From: a candidate division CSSED10-310 bacterium
GTDB lineage: Bacteria > CSSED10-310 > JAFGDC01
Assembly (NCBI GenBank): GCA_016932295.1
Contig: JAFGDC010000313.1
Coordinates: 1-9,721, forward strand
Reading direction: 5' to 3'
Length of the DNA stretch: 9,721 nucleotides
This document shows, in pieces, positions 1 to 6,701 of the stretch (positions are counted from its first letter, which is position 1; every line of letters starts with the position of its first letter). The notes beneath the pieces were generated by a model. That model was not told where the DNA came from and did no database searches. It saw only the letters and a program-made list of their open reading frames with translations. The position numbers and the translations under genes were made by a program.

Positions 1-2
1 CA

Positions 3-263
3 CCCGGGATGTCCGTCGGTAACCCCACGGCACTCCGGCTGGCCACACCTGTTCCTACTCCCGTGGAGCAGTACCAGATCAATCCCATCGGGAAGGAGCA
101 ACCGGAATACAGCCAACCGGTGCGTATCACTCTCGAGGATCATCGTCCGGTACCGCTCGATGGGTCGTACTATTTCCGGGACCCGGAACAACGATTCCCC
201 CACCTCCAGTACGCCGGCCAAACTGAAACAGTGGGTTATTATAAGCAGAAAACCAGGCTCTGA
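3..263 (+). CDS. Unrecognised proline-rich protein, C-terminal part
   Basis: The reading frame is open to the left edge, so this is most likely the 3' end of a longer gene. The ATG at 9 would give an 84-residue protein, but only eight bases lie before it, so its ribosome site cannot be judged. The visible part is hydrophilic, rich in proline, glutamine and tyrosine, and has no cysteine pattern, membrane segment or motif that I recognise. It ends at TGA (261-263), 24 bases before the start of the HtrA-like gene, and the two are probably cotranscribed. The next gene is in the same frame with no other stop between them, which is discussed as a finding. I assign no function. It could also be a complete small protein. 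Confidence 0.5.
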   Translation, partial: PGMSVGNPTALRLATPVPTPVEQYQINPIGKEQPEYSQPVRITLEDHRPVPLDGSYYFRDPEQRFPHLQYAGQTETVGYYKQKTRL

Positions 264-287
264 GAGCACACAACCGGTGGCGCAGCC

Positions 288-1664
288 GTGATGTCATGTG
301 AATGTCAGGATCAGCGATCAGATGGGTGGCGAGGAGTCATGGGACTTATCATTGGTTTGGTTGTCGGAATCGGCGGGTGTTTTGTCGTGGTAACCGGTGC
401 CATGTCCGAGTCCATGCCGGCAGCGGTCATGGGGTCCGTACGGCAGGCGGTGGTGCAGGTTATCGCCACTGCTTCCCTGGATCGCGGAGGGCGGTCAGGG
501 ATCGAGGGGGTGAAGGCGCGAAGCATCGTTGGATCAGGCTTTGCCTACGGCGGTACCGGCTATTTCATCACGACATACGGAGTGGTGGCGGGAGCGGAGA
601 ACATTGAAATTCTGTTGGCTGACGGCAGGCGGGAGGCTGCGCATCTGGTAGCCATGGACGGTCCTTCCCAGATCGCCGTGCTTCAGGCGGACATCCCGGG
701 GATTGTGCCACTGCGCTTGACTGCCGCGACGATCCGGGACGGTTCGGAGGTGGTGGTGGTAGCCTACAGTGTGCAGGGCATAATGACCATTGCCAGGGGA
801 CTCTGTGCCACTCCTCCCGTCGCCGAGAACGAGCTGCCCGATCTTGTGACGGTCACCGCCCCCATGTATGACGGAAATCCGGGTGGCCTGGTGATGACTT
901 CTGACGGTGAACTGGCCGGCATGTTATTGGGTAAGGCATGGTTCGCCAATCCAGTGGGAGGAGATAATGAGGGCGCCGGCGCTGGCAAATTCGCCAATCC
1001 GACCAACTTTCTGAATTATTATTCCGTGCCCGCCAGGTTCATCACTACCCAATGGCTGGATTGGATCGTCAGACAGGTGATAGAGCACCGAATGGTGCGG
1101 CGAGGCTGGCTTGGCCTGACGATCGAAGAGTCGTACCTGGACGATGGACCGGTGGTCCTGGTCAAGGAGGTGACGGCCGGTGGTCCCGCCGAAAAGGTCG
1201 GATTGCGTTCCGGAGATCGAATCGAACGATTTGACGGCCGGCCGGTGCGACGCGTGGTGGATCTGATCCGGCGCATCCAGTTCAACAATCCGGGCGTAAA
1301 GGTTTCTCTCGGGATTCGCCGCTCTGACCGAGTCGTGGACTTCGAGATCATTCTGGGTGAATCACCGTCTCAGATTCATGAAGATGAGCACGAGTTGCCT
1401 TACGGAATAGGGTTGCGGGTGACCGATCAGGTAGAGGGGGAGCGGAAGGGGGCCGGTGTTGTCCGGGTGACTGGTGTCGAACGGGATTCGAACGCTGATC
1501 GGGCCGGTCTGCGTCCAGGAGACATCGTTCGCAGCGCGAATGGAGCGGCTGTCGATTCAGTGGATCGGTTGTTGGAAGTCCTTGCCGCCAATCGAGCCTC
1601 CACCGTCATGCTGGAACTGGCTATTGGTGACAGGGAAGTGAGATTGGTTCTGGATGTACCTTGA
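288..1664 (+). CDS. Membrane-anchored HtrA-like pseudoprotease with two PDZ domains
   Basis: The 458-residue product has the DegP/HtrA layout. A short positive N-terminus precedes a hydrophobic anchor at about residues 18-39. A trypsin-like domain follows at about 75-250, then PDZ1 at about 271-357 and PDZ2 at about 371-457. The fold signatures are clear (GSGFAYGGTGYFITT, IAVLQ, DGNPGGL), but the catalytic positions are changed. The usual His of the TNNHV motif is Gly98, the Asp of the SDIAL motif is Gln128, and the Ser of GNSGG is Pro198. I infer a periplasm-facing scaffold or peptide-binding protein rather than an active protease; inactive HtrA relatives such as MamO are known. PDZ1 carries GLRSGDRI and PDZ2 GLRPGDIV, both intact-looking. 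The gene starts GTG-ATG (288/291) after a weak GGTGG at 276-280. The ATG at 339 would leave little positive charge before the anchor. It ends in tandem TGA TGA. The family assignment is sure; the exact start is less so. Confidence 0.88.
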   Translation: MMSCECQDQRSDGWRGVMGLIIGLVVGIGGCFVVVTGAMSESMPAAVMGSVRQAVVQVIATASLDRGGRSGIEGVKARSIVGSGFAYGGTGYFITTYGVVAGAENIEILLADGRREAAHLVAMDGPSQIAVLQADIPGIVPLRLTAATIRDGSEVVVVAYSVQGIMTIARGLCATPPVAENELPDLVTVTAPMYDGNPGGLVMTSDGELAGMLLGKAWFANPVGGDNEGAGAGKFANPTNFLNYYSVPARFITTQWLDWIVRQVIEHRMVRRGWLGLTIEESYLDDGPVVLVKEVTAGGPAEKVGLRSGDRIERFDGRPVRRVVDLIRRIQFNNPGVKVSLGIRRSDRVVDFEIILGESPSQIHEDEHELPYGIGLRVTDQVEGERKGAGVVRVTGVERDSNADRAGLRPGDIVRSANGAAVDSVDRLLEVLAANRASTVMLELAIGDREVRLVLDVP

Positions 1665-1690
1665 TGATCAAATCCTGACGGATCAATTCG

Positions 1691-1728
1691 CGCAACCACC
1701 CATCCGGCCCACGCCACCGGTGGTTGCG
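1691..1728 (+). terminator. Strong hairpin after the HtrA-like gene, without a U-tract
   Basis: The arms CGCAACCACC (1691-1700) and GGTGGTTGCG (1719-1728) are perfectly complementary over ten pairs, around an 18-base loop. The hairpin lies 27 bases after the stop of the HtrA-like gene and 47 bases before the -35 box of the selC promoter. No T-run follows it, so it is not a textbook intrinsic terminator. It could protect the 3' end of the mRNA, assist factor-dependent termination, or be a protein-binding site. The structure is seen directly; its role is inferred. Confidence 0.45.
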
Positions 1729-1774
1729 TCGCGCCGGTGAGCCATTCACAGGCGGTGCCGCCGCACGATCAATC

Positions 1775-1801
1775 TTGACAGCGAAGCCGGTCCGGTATAG
1801 T
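1775..1801 (+). promoter_or_regulatory. Predicted sigma-70 promoter for selC
   Basis: A perfect -35 box TTGACA (1775-1780) is followed by the -10-like box TATAGT (1796-1801), which matches the consensus at five of six positions. The spacer is 15 bases, a little short. Transcription would start near 1808, about 27 bases before the mature 5' end of the tRNA, leaving a normal leader for processing. Confidence 0.6.
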
Positions 1802-1834
1802 AGTTAAGGCGTCCGCGCGCTGGTTTGCGGCAGT

Positions 1835-1931
1835 GGAAGTGGAGGAGTCCTGGTGGGCTCTCTGGACTTCAAATCCAGCAACGGGCCCTGATACGGTTCG
1901 TGGTGGGTTCGATTCCCACACACTTCCGCCA
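1835..1931 (+). tRNA. selC: Selenocysteine tRNA (tRNA-Sec, anticodon UCA)
   Basis: This 97-base gene folds as a bacterial tRNA-Sec. The acceptor arms are 1835-1842 and 1920-1927. The long D stem has six pairs (GAGTCC 1845-1850 with GGGCTC 1855-1860) around the four-base loop TGGT. The anticodon stem is CTGGA/TCCAG, with anticodon TCA at 1869-1871. The long variable arm pairs 1881-1887 with 1895-1901, including two G-U pairs. The T stem is GTGGG/CCCAC with loop TTCGATT. The discriminator is G1928 and CCA is encoded (1929-1931). The six-pair D stem, long variable arm and extended acceptor separate it from tRNA-Ser and from a UGA suppressor. Seven acceptor pairs are Watson-Crick, but the eighth is G1842 opposite A1920. 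The tRNA is charged with serine, converted by SelA, and delivered to UGA codons by SelB; those genes are not in this window. Its presence implies that the organism makes selenoproteins. Confidence 0.96.
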
Positions 1932-2309
1932 TTCGCCTTTTTCACTGATCGTGATTGTGCGTGTCTCCTGCGCTGCCGAAGCTCTTCCCAACAGCATCTT
2001 TCCGATGTCTCTGGTCGCTTGTCCGTGATGATGGGAGAGATCCATGTGATCATCCCCTGCACGCATACGCTGTCCCTTACGGGGTCGTGCCCGGAATTGT
2101 GTGCTTTTCGATGCGAAGCGTTGGCAATTAATGCCTCATGACGGCTGTTCTCTCCAATCAGGCCGCCTCGCTGATTTTGACTGGTACATCGCTTCGTGGT
2201 CGATATCGAGTGTTCCGGGGACGAGGCTGTAACCATCGAAATGCGTCCGCCGGACCTGCGTGACGTCTCTCCCAATCATGGGTGGTGAGTTTTTAGGTGG
2301 GGATGGGGC
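1932..2309. other. Gene-poor stretch with a long-range inverted repeat
   Basis: I see no convincing coding region between selC and the sigma gene promoter. The open frames here are short, or are antisense to the tRNA. The stretch does hold possible RNA structure. An outer inverted repeat pairs 2028-2040 with 2266-2279 (13 pairs with one bulged base). A hairpin pairs GCACG (2059-2063) with CGTGC (2086-2090) and has an inner CCC/GGG stem. A small hairpin GGCA-ATTAA-TGCC lies at 2123-2135. I do not recognise 6S RNA, SRP RNA, tmRNA, RNase P or a known riboswitch. It may be an unknown small RNA, a decayed sequence or a regulatory region. Confidence 0.4.
2028..2279. repeat. Inverted repeat with 13-pair arms, 225-base interior
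   Basis: The left arm is ATGATGGGAGAGA (2028-2040) and the right arm is TCTCTCCCAATCAT (2266-2279). They are complementary except for one extra A in the right arm, and one G-T wobble extends the stem inward (2041 with 2265). The interior contains at least two smaller hairpins. The right arm ends 30 bases before the -35 box of the sigma gene promoter. Confidence 0.5.
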
Positions 2310-2337
2310 TTGACTTGAGTCCGGCCAGGTCTATATT
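2310..2337 (+). promoter_or_regulatory. Predicted sigma-70 promoter for the sigma factor gene
   Basis: TTGACT (2310-2315) and TATATT (2332-2337) each match the consensus at five of six positions and are 16 bases apart. Transcription would begin near 2344, giving an untranslated leader of about 60 bases before the ATG at 2403. A weak ribosome site, GGGAAG, lies at 2391-2396, six bases before that ATG. Confidence 0.65.
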
Positions 2338-2402
2338 GAAGATAGTTATTGGGTGGTATCGGAACAAGTGAATCGATGTAATAGCTAACCGGGAAGTGTG
2401 AG

Positions 2403-3659
2403 ATGGACCGTGATGGTTTCAAGGATACGATCCGGATCTATTTCAACGATATGCGCTCGATTTCATCGCTCACGGCGGCGGACGAGCTACGACTCTCACG
2501 AGCGCGTATCGTGAGCGCACGGCGTATCTGGGCAAATTACATTCGCTTCGACGGCGTGGTCCAACTGATGGTTGACCAGGTCCGGCATGGACTCGGTTCC
2601 TGGAGCGATATCAATGAATTCTTCAATCCCTTCGGGAAAGGATTGTCGCTCCCACGTGACCGGACAAAGCGTGCGGAATGGATTATGCAGGAGATCGGTA
2701 AACTGGGCGCCATGGCCGCGCTCCGGACTGAATGCCGCAAGCGGGAAACCCGGTCAGCCTCCTCTGAGACGGCTCGGTTGAGCCGGTTCATGTACAGCAT
2801 AATTGCCGATGTCAACCCGACCAACCGTTTGCATCGCCATCTCGTCCAGGCAGGTATGGACTACCTCCGGGACGGCGCCGGGAAGCTCAAACAAGAACTC
2901 GCTTCCTACAAACGGTCACAGCGGATACCCCTGAGAATCTTTCAGAACTCAGAGAGTCAGATGATCCTTTCGAATTTGCGCCTGGTGGTGAGCATCGCCA
3001 AGCGATACCTCAATCGCGGGGTCGCATTCGCCGACCTGTTGCAGGAAGGCAACATTGGATTGATCAAAGCGGTGGAGCGTTTCGATTACCGGCGGCAATG
3101 CCGGTTTTCGACCTACGCCACATGGTGGATAAAGCAAGCCATCACCCGCGCCATCTCGGACCAGTCAAGAACGATCAGGATTCCCGTTCATCTGAACGAG
3201 ACCATTTCACTGATCGGCAAAGTCAGCAGCCGCTTGTTTCAGGAAATGGAGCATGAGCCGTCAACGGTGGATATCAGTTACGCGATAGGCAGACCGGTGC
3301 GGGAGATCGATGCGATCCTCATGCTCAATCGTGAACCATGCTCGCTGTACGCCACCCTGGGCGAAGAAGAGGAATCACTCCTCAAGGATTTTGTCTCGGA
3401 TGACCGGCAGCCTCCGCCTGATACACTGGTGTACGATTCTGAGCGACGGGACAAACTGCGCGCCGCGATGGATCTTCTGTCCGAGAAGGAGCGCATGGTG
3501 CTCAAGCTTCGTTTCGGGATCGATGCCCTCTGCGAGTATACCCTGGAAGAGGTCGGTGCATTCATGGGATTGACCAGGGAACGGATCAGGCAGATCGAGA
3601 CCGTCGCCCTGCATAAGTTACGATCATCCAAGGTGTGCAATCAAATTTACTGGACCTGA
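2403..3659 (+). CDS. RpoD-like sigma-70 family factor lacking region 1.1
   Basis: This 418-residue protein directs RNA polymerase to promoters. Region 1.2 is at about residues 7-35. A poorly conserved insert spans about 36-180. Regions 2.1-2.4 are at about 184-260, including NLRLVVSIAKRY, DLLQEGNIGL and the -10 recognition segment TYATWWIKQAITRAI. Region 3 and the acidic finger (EEEESLLKDF, 321-330) follow. Region 4 is at about 357-407, with LSEKERMVLKLRFGID and the -35 helix-turn-helix TLEEVGAFMGLTRERIRQIE. The -10 and -35 contact residues look like those of housekeeping sigma. The acidic region 1.1 of primary sigma factors is absent: the protein begins almost at region 1.2. It is shorter than typical RpoD and longer than RpoS. 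I read it as an alternative (group 2) sigma, though a divergent primary sigma cannot be excluded. It is monocistronic by context, with its own promoter. I do not assign rpoD or rpoS. Confidence 0.92.
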   Translation: MDRDGFKDTIRIYFNDMRSISSLTAADELRLSRARIVSARRIWANYIRFDGVVQLMVDQVRHGLGSWSDINEFFNPFGKGLSLPRDRTKRAEWIMQEIGKLGAMAALRTECRKRETRSASSETARLSRFMYSIIADVNPTNRLHRHLVQAGMDYLRDGAGKLKQELASYKRSQRIPLRIFQNSESQMILSNLRLVVSIAKRYLNRGVAFADLLQEGNIGLIKAVERFDYRRQCRFSTYATWWIKQAITRAISDQSRTIRIPVHLNETISLIGKVSSRLFQEMEHEPSTVDISYAIGRPVREIDAILMLNREPCSLYATLGEEEESLLKDFVSDDRQPPPDTLVYDSERRDKLRAAMDLLSEKERMVLKLRFGIDALCEYTLEEVGAFMGLTRERIRQIETVALHKLRSSKVCNQIYWT

Positions 3660-3923
3660 TTTCAGCGGTGGCAGTTTGGGTCTTTCTTTGCATTTTTTTA
3701 CCGCACCGGTAGCTGAGTGGTTTCAGTCCTCGTTGCGCGGCGGGTTGGCGATGTCCTGACCGTACCGGGGGGGGCAGTTGTCGCGACTGTGTTGTTGTTA
3801 CACCCGGCGGCCCGGCGGAGCGGTGGGATGTACAGACAGAACGAGGTCGAAGGTGATATCAATGAAGACAGTGTTGTCCGCGTGTGAGATTTCAGGAGTG
3901 GGAAAAGTGCCCGGACGGTTGCA

Positions 3924-3952
3924 TGGACGCAGCAGGGTACATGCAGTAGAAT
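3924..3952 (+). promoter_or_regulatory. Possible promoter for polA-coaE
   Basis: TGGACG (3924-3929, four of six consensus matches) and TAGAAT (3947-3952, five of six) are 17 bases apart. Transcription would begin near 3959, about 47 bases before the polA ATG. A perfect TTGACA at 3960-3965 has no acceptable -10 box at the right distance, so I prefer the pair given here. Confidence 0.35.
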
Positions 3953-3995
3953 TATCGAATTGACAAGGTTTGCCGGTCCCGACATGTGCCGCGCC

Positions 3996-4001
3996 GGAGG
4001 G
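3996..4001 (+). promoter_or_regulatory. Ribosome binding site that fixes the polA start
   Basis: GGAGGG lies four bases before the ATG at 4006. It supports that start over the upstream in-frame TTG at 3970, which would add twelve residues unlike the usual start of the family. Confidence 0.8.
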
Positions 4002-4005
4002 TCAA

Positions 4006-6699
4006 ATGGCAAAAAAAGCCTACCTGATTGATGGCCACAATCTGCTGTATCGCGCTCATTTCGTTTTCATCAAGCGCCCCCTGATCACCACTAAGGGGAA
4101 AAACACGAGTGTCTTGTATGGGATGGCGGCGATGCTGCGGCGGGTATTGAAGGATTTCTCACCGGAGTATGCGGCGGTGGTATTCGATCGGCCGGAGCCG
4201 ACGTTTCGCAAGCTCGAATACCAGGATTACAAGAAAGATCGGTTGCCCATGCCAGTGGAAATTCAACAACAACTGCCGGAGGTGAAGGAACTGATTGATG
4301 CTCTTGGCCTCACCATACTTGAGAAACCTGGTTTCGAAGCCGACGATGTGATCGGCACCGCGTCAGCCAGGTTGACTACCGCCGGTTTCGATGTGGTGGT
4401 GTTTTCCGGGGACAAGGATTTGCTGCAGTTGGTCGACGACCGAACAACGGTGTATGTCAACAAGAGTGGCATGACTGAGTTCGAGATCTTCAATGCCGCG
4501 GCGGTTGAAGCGAAATATGGGGTGCCTCCGGCCCGGATAGTCGACTGGCTGGCGCTGTGCGGCGACAAGGTGGACAATATTCCGGGTGTTGACAAGGTGG
4601 GTCCGAAGACCGCTACCAGCCTGCTGCAGACGTTCGGAACCACGGAAATGCTGCTGGAGCGGCTGAACGAAGTCGCCTCGGAGAGTCTGCGTGCAAGGAT
4701 TTCCGAAGCAAGGGATGATGTCGAGCTTGGAAAATTTCTGGCCGCCATCAAGCGGGATGTTCCGCTTGAATTCGAGCCTGCTGATTTGCGGCGTCGTGAT
4801 CCTGATACTGTCGTGTTGCGCGGAATGTACCAGGAAAACGAGTTTCGGGCATTCCTCGTGGATCTTCAGGAGGCGGCCACGGTGGAAGATCGGTCGTACA
4901 GCGTGGTCGCCTCTCTCGACGAGTTGGATGAGCTGGTGGCGCGGATTCAGCGGCAGAAGTGGGTTGTGTTCGATCTCGAGACCACGTCGGTGGATCCAGT
5001 CCGGGCCAGGCTGGTGGGAATCGCCCTGGCGCTGGAGGCGAAGCAGGCTTATTACATTCCCGTAGGTCACCGGGAAGGGATCCAATTGGACATGACGGAA
5101 GTCCGGAAGCGTTTGGCACCTGTTCTTGCGGACGAGGGCATCGGGAAGATCGGTCACAATATCAAGTACGATTGGTTGGTGAGTGAGCGCTGCGGCATGC
5201 CGCTGCGGGGTGTCCATTTCGATACAATGGTTGCTTCGTATCTCCTGGAACCCATGCGCCGGCAGCATAACCTGGACGCCCTGAGTCTGGACCACCTGGG
5301 CGTCACCAAGATTCCCACCGTGGCCATCATCGGCAGGAAGACCGGTATCGACAGTATGGATTTCGCGCCCATCGAGACCGTTGCCGAGTATGCCTGTGAA
5401 GATGCGGACATGACGCTGCGCCTGTATGAACTGTTCAATTCGAAGCTGGCGGAGCGGGACCAGTACCTGTTTTCCGAGGTGGAAATGCCTTTGATCGAGG
5501 TCCTGAAGGATATGGAGAAGACAGGGATCAGGGTGCGGGAGGAACGGCTGAGGGATCTGTCGGTGGAACTGGGAACCAGGGTGCTGCAGTTGCAGGAGGA
5601 TCTCTATGCGGAAGCCGGCGAAGAATTCAATCTCAATTCCCCGAAGCAACTCAACAAGATCTTATTCGAGAAGTTGAAGTATCCCACCAGGGGTCTTCGG
5701 AAGACTTCCCATGGATGGTCGACGGATGAAGACAGTCTGCACAGGCTGGTGCGCGCCGATCTGCAGTACCGGCAATTGCCGGAGTTGCTGCTGGAGTACC
5801 GCGGCCTGAGCAAACTCCTGTCGACATACATCGAGAGCCTGCCGCGATTGATCAATCCCGTGACCAGGCGGATTCATACGAGCTATAATCAGACGGTGAC
5901 GGATACCGGACGGCTCAGTTCCAGCGATCCAAATCTCCAGAACATACCCATAAAAGGCGAGTGGGGACCAAAGATTCGTGAAGCATTTGTACCGGGAGAA
6001 GATGGATGGCTCCTGTTTTCCGCCGACTATTCACAGATCGAACTGCGGATCATGGCGCACGTTGCCGGAGACGAGGGCTTGGTCGAATTGTTCAGAAGAG
6101 GATGTGACATACACGCCGCCACCGCCGGTGAAGTATTCGGGATCGCGCCTGAGGAGGTTACTCCGGATCATCGCCGCATGGCCAAGACGATTAATTTCGG
6201 CATTATGTATGGAATGAATGAATACGGGCTTTCTCAACGGCTCGGGATCGACGTGCCCGATGCCAGGCGTTACATCGATTTGTATTTCGAGCGATACCCT
6301 GGAGTGAGCCGGTATATCGCCGAGACGTGTGAAGCCGCGAGACGCGACGGATTCGTGACCACGATCCTTGGCAGGCGCCGCATGTTGCCGGATATCAATG
6401 ATCGGCGCCGCAACATACGCGAGGCCGCCTGCCGACGGGCCATCAATATGCCGATCCAGGGCAGCGCCGCTGATCTCATCAAGCTGGCCATGATTGCGAT
6501 TCATCGGCGGATTGCGCGGGATGGCTTGGCGACCAAGCTGCTGCTGCAGGTCCATGATGAACTGGTATTCGAGACGCCTCCGGAAGAACAGGAAATTCTA
6601 AAGGCCATGGTGCATCGAGAGATGGAAGGCGCGATGTCCCTGACGGTGCCCCTGGTGGTGCAAAGCTGCTTCGGCGCTTCGTGGCGGGAAATCCATTGA
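4006..6699 (+). CDS. polA: DNA polymerase I
   Basis: The 897-residue enzyme fills repair gaps and replaces Okazaki RNA primers, and all three activities appear intact. The 5' nuclease domain (about 1-290) has LIDGHN, GFEADDVIG, FSGDKDLLQLV and the helix-hairpin-helix CGDKVDNIPGVDKVGPKTA. The 3'-5' proofreading domain (about 300-485) keeps Asp323/Glu325 (FDLE), the NIKYD motif ending in Asp389, and Tyr462-Asp466 (YACED). The polymerase domain has motif A with Asp674 (FSADYSQIELR), motif B at 723-736 (RRMAKTINFGIMYG) and motif C with Asp851 (QVHDELVFE). Phe731 sits where the E. coli enzyme has Phe762, which disfavours dideoxynucleotides. The start at ATG 4006 follows a good ribosome site, and the product begins MAKKAYLIDGHN, typical of the family. 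The length is normal. It ends two bases before coaE. The large antisense open frames here are shadows. Confidence 0.98.
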   Translation: MAKKAYLIDGHNLLYRAHFVFIKRPLITTKGKNTSVLYGMAAMLRRVLKDFSPEYAAVVFDRPEPTFRKLEYQDYKKDRLPMPVEIQQQLPEVKELIDALGLTILEKPGFEADDVIGTASARLTTAGFDVVVFSGDKDLLQLVDDRTTVYVNKSGMTEFEIFNAAAVEAKYGVPPARIVDWLALCGDKVDNIPGVDKVGPKTATSLLQTFGTTEMLLERLNEVASESLRARISEARDDVELGKFLAAIKRDVPLEFEPADLRRRDPDTVVLRGMYQENEFRAFLVDLQEAATVEDRSYSVVASLDELDELVARIQRQKWVVFDLETTSVDPVRARLVGIALALEAKQAYYIPVGHREGIQLDMTEVRKRLAPVLADEGIGKIGHNIKYDWLVSERCGMPLRGVHFDTMVASYLLEPMRRQHNLDALSLDHLGVTKIPTVAIIGRKTGIDSMDFAPIETVAEYACEDADMTLRLYELFNSKLAERDQYLFSEVEMPLIEVLKDMEKTGIRVREERLRDLSVELGTRVLQLQEDLYAEAGEEFNLNSPKQLNKILFEKLKYPTRGLRKTSHGWSTDEDSLHRLVRADLQYRQLPELLLEYRGLSKLLSTYIESLPRLINPVTRRIHTSYNQTVTDTGRLSSSDPNLQNIPIKGEWGPKIREAFVPGEDGWLLFSADYSQIELRIMAHVAGDEGLVELFRRGCDIHAATAGEVFGIAPEEVTPDHRRMAKTINFGIMYGMNEYGLSQRLGIDVPDARRYIDLYFERYPGVSRYIAETCEAARRDGFVTTILGRRRMLPDINDRRRNIREAACRRAINMPIQGSAADLIKLAMIAIHRRIARDGLATKLLLQVHDELVFETPPEEQEILKAMVHREMEGAMSLTVPLVVQSCFGASWREIH

Positions 6700-6701
6700 C
6701 C

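Larger units (their letters stand above)
3660..4005. other. 346-base leader region between the sigma gene and polA
   Basis: No firm gene is seen here. A seven-T run (3693-3699) follows the sigma gene, but I find no GC-rich stem before it, so I do not call a terminator. A run of eight G lies at 3767-3774. The octamer CCCGGCGG occurs twice in tandem (3803-3818). A 33-codon open frame at 3862-3963 has a plausible ribosome site, AAGGTG (3850-3855), but no other support. The polA promoter and ribosome site lie at the right end. Confidence 0.5.

Noticed and set aside
1484..1495. GGGATTCGAAC, like the antisense of a tRNA T-arm
   Set aside because: It encodes the RDSN segment of PDZ2 in the HtrA-like protein, and no acceptor or anticodon stem surrounds it.
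1769..2275. Minus-strand open frame of 168 codons across the tRNA gene
   Set aside because: It includes the WESNPPRT-type peptide that commonly arises from translating the antisense of a tRNA with a long variable arm. The selC structure explains this stretch better.
1932..2402. Genomic island inserted at selC
   Set aside because: selC is a known integration site, but I see no integrase gene and no second copy of the tRNA 3' end in the window.
3660..3700. Intrinsic terminator after the sigma gene
   Set aside because: The seven-T run has no stable stem in front of it on either strand.
3704..3740. D-arm-like stretch GGTAGCTGAGTGG suggesting a tRNA
   Set aside because: No anticodon stem, T-arm or matching acceptor follows within tRNA length.
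3895..3920. Stretch resembling a conserved RNase P RNA segment (GGGAAAAGTGCCCGGAC)
   Set aside because: The match is imperfect, an ACAGAAC-like segment lies on the wrong side, and the gap is too small for RNase P RNA.
4363..5649. Long minus-strand open frame of 428 codons inside polA
   Set aside because: polA is intact with all motifs on the + strand; the antisense frame has no recognisable family and reflects the codon bias of a GC-rich gene.
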